Assembly: GCA_948440265.1 (NCBI GenBank)
Contig: CAOJOK010000001.1
Location: 412,187-476,186 of the forward strand
Length of the DNA stretch: 64,000 bases
Reading direction: 5' to 3'
Source of the DNA: an uncultured Clostridia bacterium
Lineage (GTDB): Bacteria > Bacillota > Clostridia > Christensenellales > Pumilibacteraceae
Of this stretch, positions 19,088 to 27,931 are shown piece after piece. The position numbers were made by a program, and so were the translations under genes. The first letter of the stretch is position 1. The number at the start of each line of letters is the position of its first letter. Under the pieces are notes generated by a model, which saw only the letters and a program-made list of their open reading frames with translations, had not been told where the DNA came from and did no database searches.

Positions 19088-19139
19088 CGCGCGGCTATTG
19101 TAAAAAAACGGTTTTACGAAAAAGAGCGTATTCGCTTTG

Positions 19140-19207
19140 CTGAAGGGGATTTCTCCGCTTCGCGCGCTTAAAAAAGCGCGCTTCGGTCGAAATGACATTA
19201 AAAAGAA
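19140..19207 (+). repeat. Dispersed repeat, copy 1
   Basis: Conserved left flank GGGGATTTCTCCGCTTCG, a central hairpin (GCGCGCTT...AAGCGCGC), then the right flank CTTCGGTCGAAATGACATTA. Other copies lie at 63781 and 63952 with a different hairpin sequence. Confidence 0.8.
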
Positions 19208-19287
19208 TGGTCGGATAAATGACAGGAAAAAGAACGGTCGGAAATAGCGGTGTAAGAGTTTGGGCGAATGACAGCGGAAAAAGAAAA

Positions 19288-19319
19288 AGCGCGCTTCGGA
19301 CGGAATGACATTAAAAAGA
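19288..19319 (+). repeat. Partial degenerate copy of the dispersed repeat
   Basis: GCGCGCTTCGGACGGAATGACATTA resembles the right half of copy 1 about 110 bp upstream. The rest of 19088-19389 shows no gene. Confidence 0.6.
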
Positions 19320-19322
19320 AAA

Positions 19323-19351
19323 GGACGCAGCTTTAAGCCGCGTCCCCTTTT
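19323..19351. terminator. Bidirectional terminator
   Basis: GGACGC (19323-19328) pairs with GCGTCC (19340-19345), flanked by AAAAGAAAA on the left and CCTTTTT on the right. It serves the minus-strand cysteine-rich gene and any plus-strand transcript. Confidence 0.75.
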
Positions 19352-19389
19352 TATCGTATGTGTATCTTGCTTTAAGCCGCTTTTTCGAC

Positions 19390-19593
19390 TTATTTGCAGC
19401 AGACGTCTTTACCGCCGCCGCAGCAGCAGTTCATCAGTAAGTACAGCATAATCAAATCGCAGCAATCGCAGCCGCCGCCCTTGCGGGTGTCGTAGCAACC
19501 GCAGCCGCAATCATTATTCTTGCCGCCGCAGCAGCAGAGTAATATAAGGATAAGGAAGATATCGCTTCCGCATCCGCAGCCGTTGTTAAACAT
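19390..19593 (-). CDS. Cysteine-rich miniprotein
   Basis: A 67-residue protein with about 16 cysteines in CC, CCC and CxC clusters (NNGCGCGSD, LLCCCGGK, DCGCGCYD, GCDCCD, NCCCGGGKD, VCCK), interrupted by two hydrophobic stretches (IFLILILL and LIMLYLLM). The ATG at 19593 follows AACGGAGGAACC, an ideal ribosome site. The frame is open for another 135 codons upstream, but that stretch is Arg/Lys-rich and lacks a start signal of similar quality. It could bind metal or be a disulfide-rich surface or membrane-associated peptide. No family assigned. Confidence 0.7.
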   Translation of the reverse strand: MFNNGCGCGSDIFLILILLCCCGGKNNDCGCGCYDTRKGGGCDCCDLIMLYLLMNCCCGGGKDVCCK

Positions 19594-19980
19594 TTCAGGT
19601 TCCTCCGTTAAAAATTCGGTATCGTATTTAGGGGATATTAAAGCGTGCGTTTCGCCGCCCTTGTTCCGCCCTTTCCGCCCGAGGCTCTCCTTTTCGAAAA
19701 CCTTGCCCCGACCGCCTGCCGATTTGCGCGCTGTATCGGTCGGCTTGCCGGCGCTCCGTCTCCGCTTCGGAAAAACGCACGGGCGTTTAAGTGCGGGAAA
19801 CGCGGGAGAGAAACGCTTCGCCTTAAAACCGCTCCAACTCGCGGAGCCTTTATCCCAAGTACTTCTTCGGCGCGCCTCTTTGGTCACCCCTATCGGATAT
19901 CCTACTACATAATATGTACGCGTCGAATAAGTGTGCGACTTTTTCCTTTTTGTCAAAAAAATTCTTTGACGGCGGCAACG
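19594..19980 (-). other. 390-bp region without clear gene; possible long leader or structured RNA
   Basis: On the minus strand this G/A-rich stretch leads to the cysteine-rich gene. It contains GC-rich hairpin potential, for example GGCTCCGCGAGTTGGAGC near 19850. Its open frame is most likely chance. I could not match it to a known RNA family. Confidence 0.3.
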
Positions 19981-19982
19981 GC

Positions 19983-20011
19983 TTGACAAACTCGGCAAAA
20001 GTATTTATTAT
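19983..20011 (+). promoter_or_regulatory. Promoter of glyQS
   Basis: TTGACA (19983-19988), 17 bp, TATTAT (20006-20011). The leader is about 32 nt with AAAGAGG as ribosome site; no T-box fits in this space. Confidence 0.85.
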
Positions 20012-20049
20012 TATAGCATAATCGACTATATATTAAAGAGGTTGCAATT

Positions 20050-21420
20050 ATGGGCAAACTGACTATGGATAAACTGGTTACGCTCTGCAAAGGGCGCGGC
20101 ATAATCTTCGCCGGCAGCGAGATTTACGGCGGAATGGGAAACACCTGGGATTACGGCCCCGTAGGCGTGGAAATTAAGAACAATATAAAGCGCGCCTGGT
20201 GGAAACGGTTTGTGCAGGAAAACGACAACTCGTACGGAGTGGACGCCGCCATTTTGATGAACTCCCGAGTATGGGACGCAAGCGGTCACACCGCTTCCTT
20301 CTCCGACCCGAAAATGGACTGCAAAAAGTGCAAGTCCAGAATGAGAGCGGACACTTTGATTTCCGCGCACGCGAAAGGCAAGGTCAATCCCGACACTATG
20401 AGCAACGAAGAAATGCAGGCTTATATCGAGCAGCACAAGCTTGCCTGCCCGAAGTGCGGCGCTTGCGACTGGACCCCTATCCGCCAATTCAACCTTATGT
20501 TCGAGACGGCGCGCGGAGTCACCGACGAAAACCAGAATAAGATTTATCTGCGTCCCGAAACGGCGCAGGGCGAATTCGTGAACTTCTTATCCGTTCAGCG
20601 TTCGACAAGAGCCAAGGTGCCTTTCGGTATCGCGCAAGTCGGCAAGGCGTTCAGAAACGAAGTCACGCCCGGAAACTTTATTTTCCGCACCATAGAATTC
20701 GAGCAGATGGAGCACCAGCTTTTCTGCAAGCAAGACGACAGCAAGAAATTCTATGACCTTTACAAGCAGAAAGCTATGCAGTTTCTGCTTGACATCGGAT
20801 TCGACAAAGAACACCTGCGCTTTAAGGACCACGACAAGCTTGCGCACTACGCTTCGGCGGCGTGCGACATTCAGTTCCTGTACCCTATGGGCTGGGAAGA
20901 ACTCAACGGCATACACAACCGCGGCTCTTACGACCTGACAAGGCACCAGGAATTTTCGGGAAAGAGTATGCTCTATACCGACCCGTTCAACGGCGAAAAG
21001 TATGTCCCGAGCGTGGTGGAATACTCAATCGGCGCGGACAGACTTATGCTTGCCGTACTGTGCGAAGCGTTTGACGAAGAAGAACTCGAAGGCGGAGAAA
21101 TCCGTTCCGTACTCCGTCTTGCCCCCTGTCTTGCCGCGTACAAAGCCGCTGTGCTTCCGCTGCAGAAGAATCTGTCCGACGCGGCGCGTCCCATATTCGA
21201 AAACCTGCGCAAGGTCTTCCCCGTCATTTACGACGATGCAGGCAGCATAGGAAAGCGTTATCGCCGTCAGGACGAAATAGGCACGCCTTTTAGCATAACC
21301 ATAGACTTCGACACTTTAAATGACAATACGGTTACGGTGCGCGAGCGCGATTCTATGGAGCAGGTGCGGCTTAAAGTCGACGAGCTGGAAAGCTATATCG
21401 CAAAAGCGGTGAAATTCTAA
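20050..21420 (+). CDS. glyQS: Glycyl-tRNA synthetase, homodimeric type
   Basis: A 456-residue class II synthetase of the single-chain (eukaryote/archaeal-like) type found in Bacillota. The class II motifs are present: GGMGNTWDYGPVGVE near the N-terminus, RNEVTPGNFIFRTIEFEQMEHQ (motif 2 region), and SIGADRLMLAVL (motif 3). A C-terminal anticodon-binding domain begins near LRLAPCLAAYKAAVLPL. Two CxxC pairs (CKKCKS, CPKCGACD) form an insertion zinc site. It charges tRNA-Gly with glycine. It is followed 9 bp later by a small ORF likely in the same transcript. Confidence 0.97.
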   Translation: MGKLTMDKLVTLCKGRGIIFAGSEIYGGMGNTWDYGPVGVEIKNNIKRAWWKRFVQENDNSYGVDAAILMNSRVWDASGHTASFSDPKMDCKKCKSRMRADTLISAHAKGKVNPDTMSNEEMQAYIEQHKLACPKCGACDWTPIRQFNLMFETARGVTDENQNKIYLRPETAQGEFVNFLSVQRSTRAKVPFGIAQVGKAFRNEVTPGNFIFRTIEFEQMEHQLFCKQDDSKKFYDLYKQKAMQFLLDIGFDKEHLRFKDHDKLAHYASAACDIQFLYPMGWEELNGIHNRGSYDLTRHQEFSGKSMLYTDPFNGEKYVPSVVEYSIGADRLMLAVLCEAFDEEELEGGEIRSVLRLAPCLAAYKAAVLPLQKNLSDAARPIFENLRKVFPVIYDDAGSIGKRYRRQDEIGTPFSITIDFDTLNDNTVTVRERDSMEQVRLKVDELESYIAKAVKF

Positions 21421-21429
21421 ACAAGCACA

Positions 21430-21636
21430 ATGAGCAAATACGACGCACTGTGGAATTATTTGAAGGACGGCGGCAAAAACGAATACAAGCTGTCTTATGA
21501 AGAAATCAAAGATATCTCGGGGTTTGACCTCGACCACTCGTTTCTGACATACAAGAAAGAGGCGAAAGCGTACGGTTATGAAGTGAGCAGAATATCTATG
21601 AAAGAAAAAACCGTTTTCTTCAAAAAAGTTCTGTAA
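21430..21636 (+). CDS. Small conserved hypothetical protein downstream of glyQS
   Basis: A 68-residue protein (begins MSKYDALWNYLKDGG, contains YKLSYEEIKDISGFDLDHSFLTYKKEA). It resembles a group of small proteins with a YDAL-x-x-YL start and a helix-turn-helix-like arrangement followed by a beta hairpin. DNA binding is possible but unproven. No strong ribosome site precedes it, so it may rely on coupling with glyQS, whose stop lies 9 nt upstream. Confidence 0.65.
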   Translation: MSKYDALWNYLKDGGKNEYKLSYEEIKDISGFDLDHSFLTYKKEAKAYGYEVSRISMKEKTVFFKKVL

Positions 21637-21697
21637 ACGAATTTATCTTGCTTAATCGAAAAAACACGGATACAAAGTATTGTCATTCAAAATCGAT

Positions 21698-21733
21698 AAA
21701 AAAACGAAGATACATCAAATGTCTTCGTTTTTT
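21698..21733. terminator. Bidirectional terminator
   Basis: AAAACGAAGA (21701-21710) pairs with TCTTCGTTTT (21722-21731) with extra A:T pairs outside, between the convergent 68-residue gene and the membrane-protein gene. Confidence 0.85.
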
Positions 21734-21742
21734 ATATGCGAT

Positions 21743-22198
21743 TTAATTTTTAATTGCTTTCGAATAGTCGTCATAATAAACTATTATATTTGCAAAATCG
21801 GTTTGCAGATATTCTACCACTTCTCTTTCTCGGCTGATTATGTATTTTTGACTTTCGACAACAATTATTATATCATTGCGCGAAAGTCTTTTTTTTAATG
21901 CAATCGGTGACGGCAATAGAACTTTATTTATGTTTACTGCGTCGATGGTAAATACGGTTTTGTTATGATTGGATATAATCGAAATCGTTTCATCGTTAAA
22001 TAAAACTTTATCGCCGGACAGCGAATATGTATTTATAAAACTCACAACTGCCGCAATCAAAAGAAGTAACGGAATTTCCAACAAGACAAGGCAATCGAAA
22101 ACCAATATCAAAATTCCCGATATCAAAGCGACCGATATTGAAACAATTCCCACAGCCAAGAACAATTTAAAATCATTACTGTTTCTTTTGAACTGCAC
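21743..22198 (-). CDS. Small membrane protein with two N-terminal helices
   Basis: A 151-residue protein from a GTG start preceded by GAGGTGAGAA. Residues 11-60 form two membrane helices (FKLFLAVGIVSISVALISG and LVLLEIPLLLLIAAVVSF). The rest is a beta-rich soluble domain resembling PH-like bacterial domains: GDKVLFNDETISIISNHNKTVFTI, then IIIVVESQKYIISREREVVEYL. That layout is common in small Bacillota membrane proteins of unknown role. The DNA is more A/T-rich than the neighbours. Confidence 0.65.
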   Translation of the reverse strand: MQFKRNSNDFKLFLAVGIVSISVALISGILILVFDCLVLLEIPLLLLIAAVVSFINTYSLSGDKVLFNDETISIISNHNKTVFTIDAVNINKVLLPSPIALKKRLSRNDIIIVVESQKYIISREREVVEYLQTDFANIIVYYDDYSKAIKN

Positions 22199-22285
22199 TT
22201 CTCACCTCGCCAAATGACTATTTATCGCTTGCCTTCAAGTCAATCACATAGAAATACACAATCAGTATTTTAGTTTTTGCCGTTG

Positions 22286-22777
22286 TCAGTAGCTTACTAT
22301 TTTTACGGGTTTTTCGTCGACGCGCGCCTTTTCCAGCGTCCGGAACGTGCCGCCGCTTCTCTCCCCGTTCCACACAGCCAGAACGAAATCGGCGTTATCC
22401 ACCATATACGCGTTGCGTTTCATCATACAGAATTTCGTATAATGCGGACTTACCGTCGTCACCCTGTCGGCGCGGGCTATTATATCTTTATACCGTCCGA
22501 CGTTTTCCGCCGACCAGCCTTTCGACTGCTCCGGACAGGGCAAAGCACATTCCAGCCCCACGGACGGATATTTTTCTTTCAGTTTCAGCACGGCTTCGGC
22601 GCAGAAGATATCCGAACCCAAAGCCATACCAGATATGAACCAATCATAGCCCTGCTCTATCAGCCGTTCCGTTTCCGAATATATTTCGCTTTTCAGACGT
22701 TTGCACCTTTCGTCGTTTTCGTCATAGCCCCACGGAAAGCGCGTCGGGCGGTTGCCCGTGAAACAGCACGATTTCAC
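22286..22777 (-). CDS. SLOG-family protein (DUF1273, YpsA-like)
   Basis: A 163-residue Rossmann-like protein. MKSCCFTGNRPTRFPWGYDE at the start carries the TGNRP motif of the family. It is followed by YDWFISGMALGSDIFCAEAV (the G-x-A-x-GsD nucleotide-contacting segment) and FVLAVWNGERSGGTFRTLEKA (the GGT segment). SLOG proteins bind nucleotides or ADP-ribose-like ligands; B. subtilis YpsA influences cell division. It overlaps gpsA by 4 nt, so it is translated from the same mRNA. Confidence 0.85.
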   Translation of the reverse strand: MKSCCFTGNRPTRFPWGYDENDERCKRLKSEIYSETERLIEQGYDWFISGMALGSDIFCAEAVLKLKEKYPSVGLECALPCPEQSKGWSAENVGRYKDIIARADRVTTVSPHYTKFCMMKRNAYMVDNADFVLAVWNGERSGGTFRTLEKARVDEKPVKIVSY

Positions 22778-23739
22778 AGATAGAATTCCTCTTTCGGTTC
22801 TCTGTCGAACAGTCTTGCAAGCGCTTCTTTCGGCGGAGTGCTATGGCAAATCATATCGTACACTTCGCGCGTTATCGGCATATCCACTCCGCACTTATCC
22901 GCAAGCGCGCACAGCGCCCCTGCCGTCGCCACGCCTTCGGCAAGCTTATCGAACTTCTCGCCCTTCGCGTACTTTTCGCCCCACATTCTGTTATGGGAAT
23001 ATTTCGAAAACAGCGTCGTTTCGTAGTCGCCCAGATGGCACAGTCCGTATGCGGAAAACTCGCTTCCGCCGAGCGCTTTCGTAAGGCGCGCCACTTCCCT
23101 GCTGCCCCTGGACATAAGCGGACCTTTCAGCTCGCTCAAATTCATTCCGTCCAGCATACCTGCGACTATGCCCATTACGTTTTTCGCCGCCGCGCCGACT
23201 TCCGTGCCGATTATGTCATTGCCGTAATAAAAGCGGATAAGGTCGCTTTTGAACGAATCGGCAAGGCGTTTGGTCAGCTTTGCGCTGTACGAGTCGACGA
23301 CCATACAATTGGGTATGCCTGCGACGAACGACTGAATATGTCCCGGTCCGACCCAAACGGCGATATTGTTTTTATCTATGCCTTCTTCGATTGCCACCTG
23401 CGTCAGGCGTTTGCCGCTCGGCTCCTCTATTCCTTTCATACACAGCACGAACGTCTTGCCTTTCAAGTCGTGCTTGACCACACGTTTCAAAAATCCGCGC
23501 AGACCCTGCGCGCTTATGGATATGATGATTGTTTCCGCGTGCTTTATCGCCGCCGCCAAATCGTCGGTCAGCGTTATGCTGTCGGGGAAAGCGACATAGT
23601 CGTTTTTACGCGTTTTTTTGAGCACGTCATAGCTCGGCTCGCCTTCCATTCCCCAACTGATTACGTCATTGCCTATTTTATCGTTATACCAGGCAAGGAA
23701 AGAACCCCATCTTCCGCACCCCAAAACCGATACTTTCAT
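22774..23739 (-). CDS. gpsA: NAD(P)-dependent glycerol-3-phosphate dehydrogenase
   Basis: A 321-residue enzyme that makes sn-glycerol 3-phosphate from dihydroxyacetone phosphate for phospholipid synthesis. The dinucleotide fold opens with LGCGRWGSFLAW; the family segments GPGHIQSFVAGIPN and GAAAKNVMGIVAGMLDGMNL (catalytic Lys) follow, then LGDYETTLFSKYSHNRMWG, a GDL-type loop. The GPGH-type loop and CMKGIEEPSG vary slightly from GpsA of model bacteria but the order is conserved. GGGAGG precedes the ATG. It is second in a three-gene run (384-residue membrane protein, gpsA, SLOG). Confidence 0.93.
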   Translation of the reverse strand: MKVSVLGCGRWGSFLAWYNDKIGNDVISWGMEGEPSYDVLKKTRKNDYVAFPDSITLTDDLAAAIKHAETIIISISAQGLRGFLKRVVKHDLKGKTFVLCMKGIEEPSGKRLTQVAIEEGIDKNNIAVWVGPGHIQSFVAGIPNCMVVDSYSAKLTKRLADSFKSDLIRFYYGNDIIGTEVGAAAKNVMGIVAGMLDGMNLSELKGPLMSRGSREVARLTKALGGSEFSAYGLCHLGDYETTLFSKYSHNRMWGEKYAKGEKFDKLAEGVATAGALCALADKCGVDMPITREVYDMICHSTPPKEALARLFDREPKEEFYL

Positions 23740-23756
23740 TTTGACCTCCCTATAAC

Positions 23757-24911
23757 TTACTTCTTATTTGCAAGCGCAAGCATATATTCTTTTTCCATTT
23801 GAAAATAATAGCTTGTCATATCCCAATCTTCGCCGTCCCTTTCGAAATGGCGCAGCTCTCCGCGCCATATCGCCGCATCGTTCGTAACCAAACCGTCGTA
23901 AAAAGGACAGCTTCCTATCACGAGCTGTGCGCGGAACACGCTGTCGGAAAAATTCGTGAGCGCGCGGAAAGCATAGAGTCTGTGCAGTAAATCGTCCGTC
24001 GTATAATCGGACGGCAGCATATCGTTTAGCACGAAGTCGCGGAAAGCGACGAACTTGTCTTCTATCTGCTTCATCAAAAGCGTTTTGTTTTCCTTTTCCT
24101 GTCTGTCTATGAGCGGATAAAACCAGGCATACCCCGACGGCAGAGAATTGCCGAGCGCGCCGAGCTTGTCTTCGTTTATGACCTTGCCCGACAATAAATC
24201 GCTTGCGCCTGCCTTTTGAAAATCATACGCTATCATTGCGGAAAGCGAATTGAAAATTTCGGCATAGGTGTCAATCGTGCTTTCCGTTATCTGAATATTC
24301 TGGTTCAAAAAACGCGAAGTGGTTTCCCGTATGTCTTCCGCCGTTCCGTTTACGAGCATAGCGCCGCGCTCGTTCAGCTCGCAACGGGCAAGATAGTTGT
24401 ATCTCGCAAGATAGTCGCGATAGCTGTACAGCGACGTATGCTGATAATACGGGCTGTGCTCTATGTTATACTTATTCATTTCGAAGTTGCGTTCCTGTAT
24501 TCCGTTCACGGCAAGATATTCTTCCGTATACTTTTTGACGTCGGCGGCGCGCTCTGTCTTATTGCCGTCGTCCTTTTCGGCGTTATACAGCGATATGGAC
24601 AACTCGCAAGCCATATACAGAGCGGAGACGTATCTCGAATCGAGAGCCGGCGTTTCCTGCGCGTATTTGGCGCGGTTCATAGCGATATAGTTTTCCGCAC
24701 ATTCGAGCGCGCGGGCGCGGTTGCCGAAATCGACGTATATCTTCATTGCGTCGTACGGAAAGAGCGTCACAAACAGCGCGCCGAGCAGTGCAAGGCACAC
24801 AAACGTGGACAGCACGGCTCTCACGGCGGTCTTTATAACAAGCTCCACCGTCGAACCGCCGCTTGCAGGTTCTTTATTCTCGATTACCGTCGATTTGTTT
24901 TCGTTCTCCAC
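23757..24911 (-). CDS. Membrane-anchored helical protein of unknown function
   Basis: A 384-residue protein from a GTG start 10 nt after AAAGGAG. Residues about 27-52 are one membrane helix (AVRAVLSTFVCLALLGALFVTLFPY) after a short acidic cytoplasmic part. The remaining 330 residues are helical with Tyr/Asn-rich pairs that could be TPR-like (ALECAENYIAMNRAKYAQ, VSALYMACELSISLYNAE). No known family recognised. It lies 17 bp upstream of gpsA, so a link to membrane lipid metabolism is possible but only by position. Confidence 0.7.
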   Translation of the reverse strand: MENENKSTVIENKEPASGGSTVELVIKTAVRAVLSTFVCLALLGALFVTLFPYDAMKIYVDFGNRARALECAENYIAMNRAKYAQETPALDSRYVSALYMACELSISLYNAEKDDGNKTERAADVKKYTEEYLAVNGIQERNFEMNKYNIEHSPYYQHTSLYSYRDYLARYNYLARCELNERGAMLVNGTAEDIRETTSRFLNQNIQITESTIDTYAEIFNSLSAMIAYDFQKAGASDLLSGKVINEDKLGALGNSLPSGYAWFYPLIDRQEKENKTLLMKQIEDKFVAFRDFVLNDMLPSDYTTDDLLHRLYAFRALTNFSDSVFRAQLVIGSCPFYDGLVTNDAAIWRGELRHFERDGEDWDMTSYYFQMEKEYMLALANKK

Positions 24912-25049
24912 GGCAAAAAACTCCTTTTTGTTAAGGTATTGGCTTTCAAGCAGCTGCTTTTTTTTGCAAGCTACGTCTAAAAGTATAGCACATATTTTTC
25001 CATAAGGAAAGTATTTCGACTCGATTTTTGCCGCTACAGGCGAATTTTA

Positions 25050-25089
25050 CACAAAAAAACGGCAGTCGCGCCCTGCCGCCGACTGCCGT
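25050..25089 (-). terminator. Terminator of the lipoprotein gene
   Basis: CGGCAGTCG (25060-25068) pairs with CGACTGCCG (25080-25088). On the minus strand it is followed by TTTTTTT. Confidence 0.85.
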
Positions 25090-25103
25090 CACTGTTTTTA
25101 TGT

Positions 25104-25787
25104 TCAGTTTTTCACGCCTATCACCTGCGCCGTCTTTCTGTCTATCAGCGCGGCATAGGTATCTTTTCCCACAAACGCGACGTACCAATAATAGCCGCCG
25201 TCGGCGTTTATCGGATTGGCAATCAGCCGCACATAAATTTCGCAGTCCAATCCGCCCGTTTTTTTCAGCGGTTTGAGTTCTTCTTTGAGCGCGCCGAGCG
25301 CCGTATCGAGAGCGCGGTCGGCGTCTATATCGTCCTGTTCGCACACGCTTTCGAGCACGACGTTTTCGCTCATTGCGCCGAGCTTTATGTTCAGCGACAA
25401 CTGCGGCTCTTTCGTCCTGCAATCGAGCTCTGCGGAATAGGAATCGCCGAACGGGTGCATTGTCAATATGCCCGTATACGCGGTGCCGCCTATCGTGACC
25501 GCATAGCCGTACAGCATATTGGGCGCAAACTCTTTCGGCTTCACTGTTATGACGGTGAATTCCTTTTTACTGCCTGCCGTGCCGTCGGGAGTGAACGGCT
25601 GTTCGTGCACGCCCGACACCGCTGTCACTTCCAGATTTTCGGTGCAGCCCGTATACACCGCGTCGCGCAGTTCGGAGATATTTTTGTCATACTTCTGTAT
25701 TGCGCCGCCGCAGCCGAAAAAAGCAAGCGACAGCACGAGCGCCACCGCGGACAAAGCCACAAATTCAAATACACGATATTTCTTCAT
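25104..25787 (-). CDS. Lipoprotein with C-terminal PepSY-like domain
   Basis: A 227-residue protein. The N-terminus MKKYRVFEFVALSAVALVLSLAFFGC is a lipoprotein signal. After a beta-rich domain, residues from about 165 contain ADRALDTALGALKEELKP and GGYYWYVAFVGKDTYAALIDRKTAQVIGV. This resembles a PepSY-type fold, in which Tyr-Trp-x-V and a final Asp-xxx-G-x-V strand are typical. It would face outside. A TATAAT lies only 5 nt before the ATG with no ribosome site, so a leaderless mRNA is possible. Confidence 0.7.
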   Translation of the reverse strand: MKKYRVFEFVALSAVALVLSLAFFGCGGAIQKYDKNISELRDAVYTGCTENLEVTAVSGVHEQPFTPDGTAGSKKEFTVITVKPKEFAPNMLYGYAVTIGGTAYTGILTMHPFGDSYSAELDCRTKEPQLSLNIKLGAMSENVVLESVCEQDDIDADRALDTALGALKEELKPLKKTGGLDCEIYVRLIANPINADGGYYWYVAFVGKDTYAALIDRKTAQVIGVKN

Positions 25788-25847
25788 ACCGTATTATATT
25801 TTGCCGCCGACGCGATTATGTCTTTTTCGACAAATTTCCGTATCGCA

Positions 25848-25878
25848 CAAAAAAAAGGCGCGTGCAAGCGCATACGCC
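25848..25878 (-). terminator. Probable terminator of the V-ATPase operon
   Basis: An imperfect GC-rich hairpin between GGCG (25857-25860) and CGCC (25875-25878) lies about 20 nt past the subunit D stop. It is followed on the minus strand by eight T. Confidence 0.65.
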
Positions 25879-25898
25879 GTTTTATACTTTCTCTGCCG

Positions 25899-26543
25899 TC
25901 AGACGTCCTCCGACTGCATCATAGACTTGACCTTCATCAGGCGCACGATACTGCCCCTTTCGTTCTCGTCGAGCTTCATAACGATATACTTTATGGTTTC
26001 GGTGAGCTGGGGTATCATAACATATTCGAGCGCATTGACTCTGCGCCTGTTTTTCTCTATTTCTTCGGCAAGCATATTGCAGGTCTTTTCCACCTGCGCC
26101 AGCCGCAGGAGTTTTTCCATAAGCTCGTTTATCTTTTCGATTGCGGTGTCCAAATCGGACGCGGCGGAAAACAGTGCGTACGGCAGAGCGTCCGCGCCGC
26201 TTGCCGCCCCGTCGAAAGCAATCTGAACGACGGGCACTTCCACGCCCATTACGTTTTCCATAGACGTTTCCACGCTTGCCTTTCTCGCAGGCATACACAG
26301 CGTTTCGGCAAGCTCCGTTCGGCTCATAACCGCTTTTGCAAGCGTGAACGACTTCATAGCTTCGGCAAGGTCGGTTTCCGTTTCTTCGCGCAGGCGTTTA
26401 TTCTCCTTTACATAGGACAGGAAGCGGCGAACCATTTCGTCGGATTTATCCTTTAAGAGTTTATGACCGCGCTCCGCCGTTTTCAGCCGTGCTTTAAGCC
26501 GCCGAAGCTCCATACGCGTGGGGTTGACTGCCAGTCTCGTCAT
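25899..26543 (-). CDS. ntpD: V-type ATP synthase subunit D
   Basis: A 214-residue coiled-coil central-stalk protein. It begins [37 protein letters not shown], the diagnostic N-terminus of subunit D, and ends with the second long helix near [22 protein letters not shown]. It turns inside the A3B3 ring. It is the last gene of the operon and overlaps ntpB by 4 nt (ATGA). Confidence 0.97.
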   Translation of the reverse strand: MTRLAVNPTRMELRRLKARLKTAERGHKLLKDKSDEMVRRFLSYVKENKRLREETETDLAEAMKSFTLAKAVMSRTELAETLCMPARKASVETSMENVMGVEVPVVQIAFDGAASGADALPYALFSAASDLDTAIEKINELMEKLLRLAQVEKTCNMLAEEIEKNRRRVNALEYVMIPQLTETIKYIVMKLDENERGSIVRLMKVKSMMQSEDV

Positions 26544-27931
26544 ACGTTTTCCTCGCTGTTTGCGCCGTCGAAATATTTTTCTATATAGACGTCCTTTATA
26601 CGTTTGAGCTCGCTTCTCGGCAGTATTTTAAGCAGTTCCCAGCCGATATTCAAAGTTTCTTCTATATCTCTGTTTGCGTTGAAGCCCTGCGAAACATAGC
26701 GGCGCTCGAACTCCTCTGCAAACTTCGCATACTTTTTGTCGACTTCGGTCAATGCCGCGTCGCCGAGTATGGCGGACAGTTCCTTTGCTTCCTTGCCGCG
26801 CGCGTAAGCCGCGAACAGCTGGTTCATCGTATCGGCGTGGTCCTCTCTCGTCTTGCCTTTGCCTATGCCCTTGTCTTTCAGTCTGGACAGGCTGGGCAAA
26901 ACGTCTATCGGCGGATTGCAACCTTTCTTATACAGTTCGCGCGAAAGAATTATCTGACCTTCGGTTATATATCCCGTCAAGTCGGGTATCGGGTGGGTCT
27001 TGTCGTCTTCGGGCATAGTCAAAATGGGTATTTGCGTTATCGAGCCCTTTTTGCCGCGAATACGCCCCGCCCTTTCGTACATAGACGCAAGGTCGGTGTA
27101 AAGATATCCCGGATAGCCGCGTCTGCCCGGCACTTCCTTTCTTGCCGCAGACACTTCGCGCAGAGCTTCGGCATAGTTGGTTATGTCCGTCATTATGACA
27201 AGCACGTGCATATCCTTTTCGAACGCGAGATATTCCGCCGCCGTCAAAGCCATTCTCGGCGTGGAGATACGTTCTATCGCGGGGTCGTCCGCAAGGTTCA
27301 TAAACAGCACGGTTCTGTCTATCGCGCCCGTTTCGCGGAAGTCGTTTACGAAAAATTCCGCTTCTTCGTAGGTTATGCCGATTGCCGCGAACACGACGGC
27401 AAACGATTCCTGCGAGCCGAGCACTTTCGCCTGTCTGGCTATCTGCGCCGCAAGATTGGCGTGCGGCAGTCCGCTTGCCGAAAACACGGGCAGTTTCTGC
27501 CCCCTGACCAAAGTGTTGAGTCCGTCGATTGCCGATACGCCCGTCTGTATGAATTCGTCGGGATAGTCGCGCGCCGCAGGGTTCAGCGGCTGACCGTTTA
27601 TATCTGCGTATCTGTCGGGTATTATCGGAGCGCCGCCGTCTTTGGGTTTGCCCATACCGTCGAACACTCTGCCGAGCATATCTTCCGACACGGCAAGCTC
27701 TATGCTCTTGCCCAAAAAGCGTGCCTTGGACGTGCTTATCTTCAAGCCCTGACTGACTTCGAAAAGCTGAACGAGCGCCCTGTCTCTGTTCACTTCCAAA
27801 ACCTTGCCCTGTCTGATTTCGCCGTTTGCCTGTTCTATTTCCACAAGCTCGTTGTACTTGACGTTTTCCACGCCTTCGACGAGCATCAGCGGTCCGACGA
27901 CTTCGCTTATACTGCGGTATTCCTTTAACAT
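26540..27931 (-). CDS. ntpB: V-type ATP synthase subunit B
   Basis: A 463-residue non-catalytic nucleotide-site subunit. The N-terminal beta barrel ([18 protein letters not shown]) is followed by [18 protein letters not shown] in place of a P-loop, as expected for subunit B, and then [22 protein letters not shown] and [20 protein letters not shown]. Length is normal. It overlaps subunit D by 4 nt and shares one base with subunit A, so coupled translation is likely. Confidence 0.97.
   Translation of the reverse strand: MLKEYRSISEVVGPLMLVEGVENVKYNELVEIEQANGEIRQGKVLEVNRDRALVQLFEVSQGLKISTSKARFLGKSIELAVSEDMLGRVFDGMGKPKDGGAPIIPDRYADINGQPLNPAARDYPDEFIQTGVSAIDGLNTLVRGQKLPVFSASGLPHANLAAQIARQAKVLGSQESFAVVFAAIGITYEEAEFFVNDFRETGAIDRTVLFMNLADDPAIERISTPRMALTAAEYLAFEKDMHVLVIMTDITNYAEALREVSAARKEVPGRRGYPGYLYTDLASMYERAGRIRGKKGSITQIPILTMPEDDKTHPIPDLTGYITEGQIILSRELYKKGCNPPIDVLPSLSRLKDKGIGKGKTREDHADTMNQLFAAYARGKEAKELSAILGDAALTEVDKKYAKFAEEFERRYVSQGFNANRDIEETLNIGWELLKILPRSELKRIKDVYIEKYFDGANSEENV

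Noticed and set aside
19390..19998. A longer version of the cysteine-rich gene starting at 19998
   Set aside because: The extra 135 codons are Arg/Lys/Ser-rich without domain character. The ATG at 19593 has a near-ideal ribosome site.
19921..20049. T-box riboswitch upstream of glyQS
   Set aside because: The promoter leaves only about 32 nt of leader, and no T-box sequence or terminator-antiterminator pair is present.
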